44,929 nucleotides of DNA, taken from the IMG/VR virus record IMGVR_UViG_3300043654_000019, positions 1 through 44,929 of that record; one strand, written 5' to 3'. Position 1 is the first letter of the stretch, and each line of letters opens with the position of its first letter. The position numbers and the translations under genes are program-made. Positions 38,497-44,929 of the stretch are shown here, in pieces. Source of the DNA: a virus. Below the pieces are notes generated by a model. It was not told the origin of the DNA and searched no databases. It saw only the letters and a list, made by a program, of their open reading frames with translations.

Positions 38497-40015
38497 CGCC
38501 TCAAGCAACGCCTACACGCAGGCCATCAATAGCGCCCTCGCGTCGGCAAAGGGGATGCTCGGCAAGAACGAAGTGCCGAACCATGCCGAATTGCAGTCTT
38601 ATCTCAAGGACGGCGGCCAGGACCTCGACCCGCATAAGCTCGCCTGGTGCGCGGCGTTCGTCAGCGCCTCGTTGCAAAAGGCTGGCCTTCCGGTCCCGAC
38701 GCAAGTCGTCAAGGACAGCGCCTTTGGGCCGGGGGCCTATGCGCCCAATTACCTGACCTATGGCTCGGCGGTCGACCCGAAAAACGTCCAGGCCGGCGAT
38801 ATCCTCGTCGCCAACAATGGAACGCATGTCGGCTTCGCCGAGGGGCCGACGCGGCAGGGGCCGAACGGTCCCGAGGCTCAATTGCTCGCCGGCAACGAGA
38901 GGGACGCGAGCGGGCAATACGCGCCTGGCTCGTACACGAACCCCGCAACCGGCGCGGTCGCCAATCGCGCGCAAGTCGGGATGGTTGGCGAGCGATGGGT
39001 GCCGCTGTCTCAATATAGCCCGCGGCGCTACCAACCGAGCGACAGTCAAGCCAGCGCCACGCCCTCGGCCTCAAGCTCGAGCGCGCCCGCCACAACAACG
39101 GCGTCGACGCCGTTTTCTCTCTCGGCGCCCGGCGCAGGCATTCCATCGGCGGGACAATATCAACCGCTGATCGACGCTGCGGCAAAGAAATACAGCCTCG
39201 ATCCGAATTTCCTCTCCCGCCTACTTTATCAGGAGAACCGATTTCGGCCGCAAGGAACAAGCCCGGCCGGCGCTCAAGGCATTGCGCAATTCATGCCGGC
39301 GACGGCTGCGCGCTACGGCGTCGACGTCAACGATCCGGGCTCGTCGATCGAAGGCGCGGCGCATTACCTATCGGACCTCTCTGGTCGCTACGGCGGCAAT
39401 CTTGGGCTCACCGCCGCCGGCTACAATTGGGGCGAGGGCAACGTCGACAAGTGGCTGCAGGGTAAGAACCAGCCGCCGGCCGAGACGACGGGCTATGTCA
39501 ACACCATCACCGGCCACTCAATGGACGAGTGGAAAAAGGACCCGAGGCTTCCGCTCGGGTCGTTCACCGGGCCTGGCCGGCCGCCGACAGGGCCGGCCAC
39601 ACCCGCCGCACCCGCCACGCCCGGCACGAGCCTCGCGGGGATAACGCCCGATCAATCGAAAGCCTTGATGGGCGACTTGTCGCAGCTGGACAAGTCGATG
39701 GGCGGCAAGGGGCTCGGCGGCGCTGGTCAGACCGCCGGGGACGAAGAGCCGCAACCGGCGCCCATGGGCCCGGCCCCGCCGATCCGCAACATGTCCAACC
39801 CGGCCGCCTTCGCGCCGGCGCTTTGGGGCAACACGCTCAACAGCATGCGCGAGCCGGCTCAGTGGGGTGCGACGCCGCCCGGTCAAAACCCTTACGCCAA
39901 CGCCGGCGGCCAACCGATCGGCCAGCAATTCGGCATGCAACTGAGCTCAATGCAACAGATGCAACAGATGATGGCGATGATGGGCAATCCTTACGGAGAC
40001 GCCGGCTATGGCTGA
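38489..40015 (+). CDS. virion-associated lysin: CHAP-like domain plus lytic transglycosylase
   Basis: A 508-aa ejection protein with two muralytic parts. Residues 15-120 form a cysteine-peptidase-like domain (LAWCAAFVSASLQKAGLP with Cys54; DILVANNGTHVGFAEGP with His113). Residues 225-345 are an SLT-type lytic transglycosylase (KKYSLDPNFLSRLLYQENRF with Glu249; GAQGIAQFMPATAARYG; GYNWGEGNVDKWL). It would locally open peptidoglycan during DNA entry. The GTG start at 38489 follows GAGGGG and overlaps the previous gene by 8 nt. The C-terminal third is Pro/Gly/Met-rich. Confidence 0.88.
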   Translation: MADASSNAYTQAINSALASAKGMLGKNEVPNHAELQSYLKDGGQDLDPHKLAWCAAFVSASLQKAGLPVPTQVVKDSAFGPGAYAPNYLTYGSAVDPKNVQAGDILVANNGTHVGFAEGPTRQGPNGPEAQLLAGNERDASGQYAPGSYTNPATGAVANRAQVGMVGERWVPLSQYSPRRYQPSDSQASATPSASSSSAPATTTASTPFSLSAPGAGIPSAGQYQPLIDAAAKKYSLDPNFLSRLLYQENRFRPQGTSPAGAQGIAQFMPATAARYGVDVNDPGSSIEGAAHYLSDLSGRYGGNLGLTAAGYNWGEGNVDKWLQGKNQPPAETTGYVNTITGHSMDEWKKDPRLPLGSFTGPGRPPTGPATPAAPATPGTSLAGITPDQSKALMGDLSQLDKSMGGKGLGGAGQTAGDEEPQPAPMGPAPPIRNMSNPAAFAPALWGNTLNSMREPAQWGATPPGQNPYANAGGQPIGQQFGMQLSSMQQMQQMMAMMGNPYGDAGYG

Positions 40016-40769
40016 CGACACCAGTAACAAGCCTTACCCGTTCCAATTCGATCCGTCGCAATGGACGAACCCGTATTCGAATTTCTACGGCAAGGCGCTA
40101 CCCTGGCCGAGCTCCTACGCCGGCATGCCGACCAACGCGCTCGGCCAGCCGATCCAGGCGCCGCAGGGGCAAGCGCCGCAGGGGATGACGCTCAACGCGA
40201 CGCCGGCGCAGCCGCAAGCGCCGGGCGGCGCCTCTAATCCGTTCGCCGGCGTTCAAATCCCTCAAGGCCAGAATACGGCGGTCGCTCAGCCGCGCGGCGG
40301 GTTGAGCATTCAGGATTGGCAAGCCCTATCGCCCGCTCAGAGAGGCGCCGCGATGGGGCCCATGGCTCAGTATGCATCCGGGTTGGCGATGATGCCGTCC
40401 GGCAACAATTTCGTCGCTTCCGGCAGCAACCCGAGCGGCGCCAACCCGCAGGCTTCAACGGCGTTGGCGTTGATGAACGCTGGCGGGGCTGGCTTCGGTC
40501 AGATGCAAGGGCAGCAAGCCGCGCCGCAAGCGGCCGCGCCGGCCGCGCCCAACAACTGGCAGAACACGCTTTCGATGCTCGCCAACCCCGGCCACGTGAC
40601 CACGCCCGGCGCGACCATTCCGCAAGCGCCGCCGGGGAGCGCGCAGCCGTCGCCCGGCGTGCTGCAAAACTTCCTCGCCAACTGGCAACCGGCGCAAAGC
40701 GGGCCGGGCTCGGGCTTCACGCAAAACTTCAACACCATCTTGCGCGGCCTGCAGGCGAAGGGGAGTTGA
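40008..40769 (+). CDS. Gln/Pro-rich internal virion protein
   Basis: A 253-aa low-complexity protein rich in Gln, Pro, Ala and Gly (QAPQGQAPQGMTLNATPAQP) with short ordered patches (SIQDWQALSPAQRGAAMG) and a helical end (FTQNFNTILRGLQAKG). It lies among ejection genes and overlaps the previous one by 8 nt. Probably part of the ejected protein set; no motif defines its job. Confidence 0.65.
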   Translation: MADDTSNKPYPFQFDPSQWTNPYSNFYGKALPWPSSYAGMPTNALGQPIQAPQGQAPQGMTLNATPAQPQAPGGASNPFAGVQIPQGQNTAVAQPRGGLSIQDWQALSPAQRGAAMGPMAQYASGLAMMPSGNNFVASGSNPSGANPQASTALALMNAGGAGFGQMQGQQAAPQAAAPAAPNNWQNTLSMLANPGHVTTPGATIPQAPPGSAQPSPGVLQNFLANWQPAQSGPGSGFTQNFNTILRGLQAKGS

Positions 40770-40772
40770 GCC

Positions 40773-42110
40773 ATGCCTGGCAGCATCTTCGATTTGATCC
40801 AAGGCGCGATGGGCCGGCCAGACCCGTCGATGCAACTCCGCGCGGCCCTTAACCCTCTCGCCGGCGTACCTTCCGCAGGCGCGCCGGCGGGGCCTGGCGG
40901 CGGTCCTGGCGCCTCGGGACCGTCGCCAACGCCGGGCGGCCCGGCCCCTCCCACCGGACCGCCTGGCGGTCCGCAGCAAGCGCAGCAGCAACAAGCGCCG
41001 CCGCAGCCTATGGCCACGCAAACGCCGCCCGACCTCGGCTCCATGTTCGTGCAACTCATGCAGCATCAACAGGCGAATGAGGGTTTCAATCGCGGCCTCG
41101 GCATGATGGCGGCCGGCTTCGCTCAGCCGCGCGATCGCGCCACCATGATCGACGCGATGAGCGGACAGAGCGGCGGCGATCCGGCCTCGCTCATCGGCAA
41201 TGTGATGAAGCTGCAGGTGTATAACCAGCAGCAGCAGCGCTACGCCGACCTCGTCAACAATTCGGACGCTTACGCGAAGTCTTTCAACATGGACCCCGCC
41301 ATGTTCAAGGCGGCGATCACGGCCGCCGGGCCCGCCGGCGCGGGCGACGTTCTCGGCAAGATCGCCGAGGCGAAAATGGGCCTCACTGGGACGCAGACCG
41401 ACAAGGAATTTCGCAACGCGCAACAGGCTTGGCAGCAGCAAAACCCCGGCCAGCCGTTGCCCACATATTTGCAGACCGAGGCGGGCTTCGGCCAATGGCA
41501 GGTTGGCAAGGTCACCGAGGAAAAGGCCAAGGCCGACGACGTCGTCAAGGCGAAGACCGACTTCTCGACGCAAAACCAGCAATTTGGCCAGGCCGAGGGC
41601 TTGGTCAACAAATTGCTCGCCACGCCGGACACAACGCTCGGCGAAGTCACCAAGACGATCATTCCGTCGACCGGCGTCGGCGGCGTCTTGAAGTCGACGT
41701 TCGGCCAGCTATCCGATGAGGGCGGCCAGGCGGCGGGAAACCTGCAGCAATTGAAAAACATCCTCTATTCGAAGGCCTTTCAATCGACCGGCTCGAGGCG
41801 CACGCAACAGGAAGTTTCAAATCTCAGCGCCGCGATTTCGCAACTCGACAACGTCAACCTGTCGCCGCAGCAATTGCGCGACCAGCTTGGCGCCATCCGT
41901 GACATGTTGAACCAGACGCACGCCAACATTTACGGCGCGGCGGGCCAGGCCGCCCCTGACAATCTCTACGACCTCATGGACCCGATTTATAAGAAGGAGG
42001 GCGACACGCCCGGCGACCTCTATGCGGGCGCGGTCCGCGCGAAACCGAAAGGCGGCCCGGCCCCCCCGACGATCAAGACCTATAACCCTAAGACGGGGAT
42101 GATCGAATGA
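40773..42110 (+). CDS. internal virion/ejection protein
   Basis: A 445-aa protein with a Pro/Gly/Gln-rich N-terminal third and a long helical remainder (GFNRGLGMMAAGFAQPRDRA, EVSNLSAAISQLDNVNLSPQ). Helical, Gln-rich proteins of this size at the end of podovirus late operons form the channel ejected into the host envelope. The terminal segment (DNLYDLMDPIYKKEGDTPGD) is more conserved-looking. ATGA-coupled to the last late gene. Confidence 0.7.
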   Translation: MPGSIFDLIQGAMGRPDPSMQLRAALNPLAGVPSAGAPAGPGGGPGASGPSPTPGGPAPPTGPPGGPQQAQQQQAPPQPMATQTPPDLGSMFVQLMQHQQANEGFNRGLGMMAAGFAQPRDRATMIDAMSGQSGGDPASLIGNVMKLQVYNQQQQRYADLVNNSDAYAKSFNMDPAMFKAAITAAGPAGAGDVLGKIAEAKMGLTGTQTDKEFRNAQQAWQQQNPGQPLPTYLQTEAGFGQWQVGKVTEEKAKADDVVKAKTDFSTQNQQFGQAEGLVNKLLATPDTTLGEVTKTIIPSTGVGGVLKSTFGQLSDEGGQAAGNLQQLKNILYSKAFQSTGSRRTQQEVSNLSAAISQLDNVNLSPQQLRDQLGAIRDMLNQTHANIYGAAGQAAPDNLYDLMDPIYKKEGDTPGDLYAGAVRAKPKGGPAPPTIKTYNPKTGMIE

Positions 42111-43729
42111 TCGTCAACACGCCCGACGGGCAAGTCAATTTCCCTGACAGCATGTCGGCTGACGACATCCAGGGCGTCTTGCGCCAGAAATACGGCCACC
42201 CCAACGCTCCGGCGGCCGAGGCCCCGGCAGCGTCGGCCGCCCCCGCGCCGCCAACTTCGGCCGCGCCAGGGCTTGGCTCTCGGATTTATGACTATTTCAC
42301 CAAGCCGACGACGGGCGCCGTGTCGCCCGCGATGGATCAGGCGCTCAACCAGCCATCGAACCTCGGCCAGCAAAGCTTGCTCGAAAAGCCGGCCGACGTC
42401 TCAATGCAAGACTTCATGCTCGCCCACCTTTCCGAGCTCGGCAAAGGCGCCGGGCAAATGGGCCAGGCGGCGGACGATTACGCGCGCGTCGCTTCCAACA
42501 CCTATGGCCTCGGCGATCGCTTCGCCTCCACCATGAGCGGAACCGATATCGCCGACGAGCGCGCCAAGACGGCAGCCGCGCGCGAGCGCCTCGGCCCGAT
42601 CGCTTACGCGGCTGACATGACCGGCGGCGGCCCGTTGGGCAAGCTCGCCGAGCTCGGCGGCGGCGGCTTCCTCGCCAACATGGGGGTCGGCGGCGCGGCT
42701 GGCTATGCCGGCGGGGTTGGGCGCGGCGATGCGAGCCCTGGGATGGACGCCGCTATGGGCGCCGGCGGCGCAGGCCTAGGGACGGCGGCGGGGAAATACG
42801 TTCTCGGGCCCCTGGCGAATTGGGGAATGAAAGGCGCGAGCGCGCTCGGGCAAAAGCTCGGCTTCCTCGACAATCCCGAGGACGTCACGGCGGCGACCAA
42901 GGCCGCGCGCGACGCCGCCTTTGACACGATGAAAGCCACGCCGCTCAACGTCGGCGACACGCGCCAGGCTTTGCAGGGCGTCCGCAACACCGTGAACGCG
43001 ATGGACCCGACCGGCGGCTTCCAAAAGAACGCGCCGCGCACAATGGCCGTACTCGACAACCTGCAGGACTTCGCCGCCAACACCAACGATATCAACGCCC
43101 ACGACCTCGTGTCGTTGGGGCTCGACAAACTGAGGAACATTCCCGACACGGCGGCCACCGGGGGCGAGAACGAGCTCAGGCCGGCGATCCAGGCCGGCCT
43201 AAAGAATTTCCTCGAGAGTGGCCCGGCCGCCGGCCAGTTGGGCGACGCGCAAGCCGCGCACCAAACCTATGCGAACGCCAAAGCGCTTCAGGATTGGAGC
43301 CAGGGCTTGAAGGATTTCGGCGCCTCGCCGGCGAGTGAAGCGCAGAGCACGGCGCAAACTTTCTACAACGACCCCTCGAGCGAGCCATACAAAGCCCTGG
43401 CGCGGATCGCCAACGCCGGCGGCGGCGGCCAATCCGCTTACGGGCTCATGCACGCCGCGCACGAGCCGATCGACATGGCGGCGGCTGCAGCTGGGCTTGG
43501 CCACATGGCGGGACCGGTCGGCGCGGCCGTTTCCTATGGCGCGATCAAGCCGGCGATGGGGGCGCTGTTGAAACGAGGCCAGGCGGGCGCGGTGCAAAAC
43601 GCGATCACGTCGGCCTATCCGGCGCTCACCGGGAGCACGACGGCGTTTCAGACGCCGGAAGCGTTCGGCGATGCGATGCGGCAACTCATGCTCAGCCGAG
43701 CGGCCGCCGGGCGGGTCAAGGCGTATTAA
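42107..43729 (+). CDS. internal virion protein with hydrophobic Gly-rich region
   Basis: A 540-aa protein. The start (MIVNTPDGQVNFPDSMSADD, IQGVLRQKYG) is a small domain seen in other podovirus ejection proteins. Residues 185-240 are Gly/Ala-rich and hydrophobic (FLANMGVGGAAGYAGGVG), suitable for membrane insertion. The rest is helical (MAVLDNLQDFAANTNDINAH). It is the last gene of the late operon and ends tail to tail with a leftward moron. Confidence 0.7.
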   Translation: MIVNTPDGQVNFPDSMSADDIQGVLRQKYGHPNAPAAEAPAASAAPAPPTSAAPGLGSRIYDYFTKPTTGAVSPAMDQALNQPSNLGQQSLLEKPADVSMQDFMLAHLSELGKGAGQMGQAADDYARVASNTYGLGDRFASTMSGTDIADERAKTAAARERLGPIAYAADMTGGGPLGKLAELGGGGFLANMGVGGAAGYAGGVGRGDASPGMDAAMGAGGAGLGTAAGKYVLGPLANWGMKGASALGQKLGFLDNPEDVTAATKAARDAAFDTMKATPLNVGDTRQALQGVRNTVNAMDPTGGFQKNAPRTMAVLDNLQDFAANTNDINAHDLVSLGLDKLRNIPDTAATGGENELRPAIQAGLKNFLESGPAAGQLGDAQAAHQTYANAKALQDWSQGLKDFGASPASEAQSTAQTFYNDPSSEPYKALARIANAGGGGQSAYGLMHAAHEPIDMAAAAAGLGHMAGPVGAAVSYGAIKPAMGALLKRGQAGAVQNAITSAYPALTGSTTAFQTPEAFGDAMRQLMLSRAAAGRVKAY

Positions 43730-43908
43730 AGCGGAAGAACCTTGTAGCCCATTTCCCACCACCACCAGAAACCCAATCCGACGACGATGGCGCTGAGAAC
43801 GCCCTGCAGATTTTCGTTGCCGCGAACTTCTCCGACAATCGCGAAAATTATCCAAAAGACGATAAGGCCGAGCACGACGCCAGCGGCGACCAAGAGAACG
43901 AGCGTCAT
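43726..43908 (-). CDS. two-span membrane protein (moron)
   Basis: A 60-aa protein with two membrane spans (LVLLVAAGVVLGLIVFWIIF and VLSAIVVGLGFWWWWEM) and a short polar loop. AGGAG precedes ATG 43908. It is transcribed opposite to the late operon and beside attP, so it can be expressed from the prophage. A superinfection-exclusion role is conceivable but unproven. Confidence 0.6.
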   Translation of the reverse strand: MTLVLLVAAGVVLGLIVFWIIFAIVGEVRGNENLQGVLSAIVVGLGFWWWWEMGYKVLPL

Positions 43909-44019
43909 TACGATTTTTTCTCCTAAAGTGAGCGGTTGTTAGAGGGCAATTTCTGCTCAATGGTCCCGGAACCGATTTGCTTACGAAGCAGGCGGCGGTT
44001 TTAACAATGTCGGGCAGGG
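43909..44019. other. short intergenic segment before coiled-coil gene
   Basis: This 111-bp gap contains the ribosome site of the 43908 gene and a CCGCTCA string also seen in the ardC and 14232 leaders. No convincing promoter or terminator could be assigned. Confidence 0.4.
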
Positions 44020-44283
44020 TCATGTGTGGGGCGGCCAGTAATGCAACGCCGCGAATAGGGCGCTCACCGCTGCGGCAGCGACGCCGCCCGTCCAGATTTT
44101 GAGCCGTTGCTCGGTAATCGCTAAGTCCTTGCGGACGAGCGCAACATCGCTTTTGGTCGCCACGCCTTCCCGCAGCGCTTCGTCAAGCGCGTCCGCATGC
44201 GCCCTGGCAGTGGCTTCCGGCACGCCGGAGGCGGTCAGCTTGTCCTTGTAGGCGAGTTTGTCGAACAGCAGATCAGTCGCCAT
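44020..44283 (-). CDS. DUF1640/CCDC90-like coiled-coil membrane protein
   Basis: An 87-aa protein with the layout of the DUF1640 family: an N-terminal helix hairpin (FDKLAYKDKLTASGVPEATA), a coiled coil (VATKSDVALVRKDLAITEQR) and a C-terminal membrane span (WTGGVAAAAVSALFAALHYW). AAGGAAA precedes ATG 44283. Small members occur widely in prophages; their function is not established. Confidence 0.75.
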   Translation of the reverse strand: MATDLLFDKLAYKDKLTASGVPEATARAHADALDEALREGVATKSDVALVRKDLAITEQRLKIWTGGVAAAAVSALFAALHYWPPHT

Positions 44284-44341
44284 GGAGTTTCCTTGTGCGC
44301 AACTCATATAGCGCCGCGCGCCGAGCTCGGCAACGGTTCCG

Positions 44342-44563
44342 CTAGGCCATTCTGTTGCTTTCACGGGCCAACGGGGATAGCAACTCCCACTGCAGATGCT
44401 CGCGCTTGGTCGCCTTAGAGCCGGTGTCCCCGCCGTAGCGAACGAACACCATTGTCGCGTTGAATGAGGTAATAAGCCCGCGCGCAGGAAGCCCAAGCGT
44501 TAATCCGCTTCCGGGGTGATAGAGCACCGCGCGGCCTATATCTTTCTCCGTAGGCTCGATCAT
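44342..44563 (-). CDS. small beta-rich accessory protein beside attP
   Basis: A 73-aa protein (IGRAVLYHPGSGLTLGLPAR, GLITSFNATMVFVRYGGDTG) that resembles small beta-barrel proteins scattered in Alphaproteobacteria and their prophages; function unknown. GGAGGACAGGG precedes ATG 44563. It is the gene nearest to attP on the side away from the integrase, and likely expressed in the lysogen. Confidence 0.6.
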   Translation of the reverse strand: MIEPTEKDIGRAVLYHPGSGLTLGLPARGLITSFNATMVFVRYGGDTGSKATKREHLQWELLSPLARESNRMA

Positions 44564-44581
44564 CCCTGTCCTCCGTTCCTT

Positions 44582-44802
44582 GCCCACATGGCGCCCACAT
44601 AGAGCCGGTTTTTTGTGTGGGCAGACCCTTTATTTAAGCGTTTGCCTAGGGCATTTTTCTTATTTCTTTTCAGTGGGTTAAGTGGTGGTGCCCAGGGGGT
44701 GAATTGAACACCCGACACCGTAATTTTCAGTCCCGTAAATGGACCCGTGTGGGCCGGATGTGGGCCGACTTTTCCAACCTTACATTCCTCGCTGTCAGTT
44801 GG
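44582..44802. other. attP: attP region with paired integrase arm-type repeats
   Basis: The 7-mer GCCCACA/TGTGGGC occurs in four groups around the tRNA-like core: reverse at 44582 and 44593, forward at 44616, forward at 44748 and 44759, and reverse at 72 and 83 past the circle join. Within each pair the period is exactly 11 bp, one helical turn. Direct repeats in phase on both sides of a core next to int are the hallmark of arm-type sites for a tyrosine integrase. The assignment does not depend on any database. Confidence 0.8.
44686..44735 (-). other. attP core: 3' half of a tRNA-Phe(GAA) gene
   Basis: Read on the minus strand this is the 3' part of a tRNA: anticodon loop CTGAAAA with anticodon GAA, a 5-nt variable loop, T arm GGGTG-TTCAATT-CACCC, acceptor strand CCTGGGC, discriminator A and CCA. 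The 5' half is absent and the anticodon stem is imperfect, so it is not a working tRNA. It would restore the host tRNA-Phe 3' end after integration. Confidence 0.85.
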
Positions 44803-44812
44803 AAAAGTCGGC
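44764..44812. repeat. 15-bp inverted repeat at the circle join
   Basis: GCCGACTTTTCCAAC (44764-44778) and GTTGGAAAAGTCGGC (44798-44812) are perfectly complementary with a 19-nt spacer. There is no T-run, so it is not a standard terminator. It lies between the attP core and the integrase promoter and could bind the excisionase or another accessory factor. Confidence 0.6.
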
Positions 44813-44929
44813 GCGACACCGCTATTGACGGTTTGGGCAACGTGACATATATTCACGTCACCAGGGTTTTCTTGCCCACACTCAGCCCACAGCACCCGCT
44901 CCCTAGAAGAAAAAGGACGAACCCAATGA
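44803..44929. repeat. terminal direct repeat, right copy
   Basis: This is the same 127 bases as 1-127. It contains the integrase promoter, two arm repeats, the ribosome site and the first four bases of int. It should be counted once in the circular genome. Confidence 0.95.

Noticed and set aside
40455-41582. 375-aa minus-strand frame in the ejection genes
   Set aside because: Arg/Leu-rich mirror translation of two well-coupled late genes.
44686-44735. functional tRNA-Phe gene
   Set aside because: Only the 3' half is present, no D arm or 5' acceptor strand exists, and the anticodon stem has a mismatch. It is an attachment core.

Overview
The window is one complete temperate phage genome written as a linear string. 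Its first and last 127 bases are identical (1-127 = 44803-44929), so it closes into a circle of about 44,802 bp. The circle point falls in the integration region, just upstream of the integrase start. High GC, dense gene packing with ATGA/GTGA/TTGA start-stop overlaps, a tRNA-Phe-type attachment site, an alphaproteobacterial-type parS site and a PEP-CTERM cargo gene all suggest an Alphaproteobacterium host, perhaps Hyphomicrobiales (inference). The virion genes (P22/SU10-type portal, DUF5309 capsid, SU10-type adaptor, nozzle-like protein, ejection proteins, no tape measure or sheath) indicate a podovirus-like, short-tailed particle.

Layout. 44582-44802 plus 1-123: attP with a tRNA-Phe 3' half as core and paired arm repeats, then the integrase promoter. 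124-1780: integrase and a companion gene. 1746-5740 (minus): excisionase-like protein, HNH protein, NinB, YqaJ-type exonuclease and Erf annealing protein, headed by an XRE regulator. 5857-9465 (plus): second XRE regulator, VRR-NUC nuclease, MT-A70 methyltransferase, a protein ending in a sliding-clamp-binding motif, and a replication gene with an iteron array that is the likely origin. 9462-16506 (minus): Gly/Pro-rich and Ig-like proteins, two more regulators, small membrane peptides and an ArdC antirestriction protein. 16671-17523: a small gene and a 600-bp control region. 17524-21290 (plus): about 14 small accessory genes, including a candidate small terminase. 21213-22354 (minus): a PEP-CTERM moron and a Pro/Gly-rich protein. 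22554-43729 (plus): the late operon (portal, TerL, scaffold, capsid, lysis, adaptor, tail fibre, nozzle, ejection proteins). 43726-44563 (minus): three small cargo genes beside attP.

The most striking signals are at DNA level. (1) A perfect 16-bp parS (36805-36820) lies inside a virion gene. (2) A repeated operator, GGCAANRTGACTA, occurs at five control regions including the integrase promoter. A 19-bp dyad ACGTGA-N7-TCACGT is shared by the integrase promoter and a second promoter near 17.18 kb. (3) Four groups of a 7-bp arm repeat surround the tRNA-like core; three of them are pairs at an exact 11-bp period. (4) An iteron array sits within the replication gene. Together they describe a lysogen that integrates at tRNA-Phe, is held by a multi-operator repressor, may recruit host ParB, and expresses an exported surface protein. 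Product calls rest on motif reading alone; no database search was possible.
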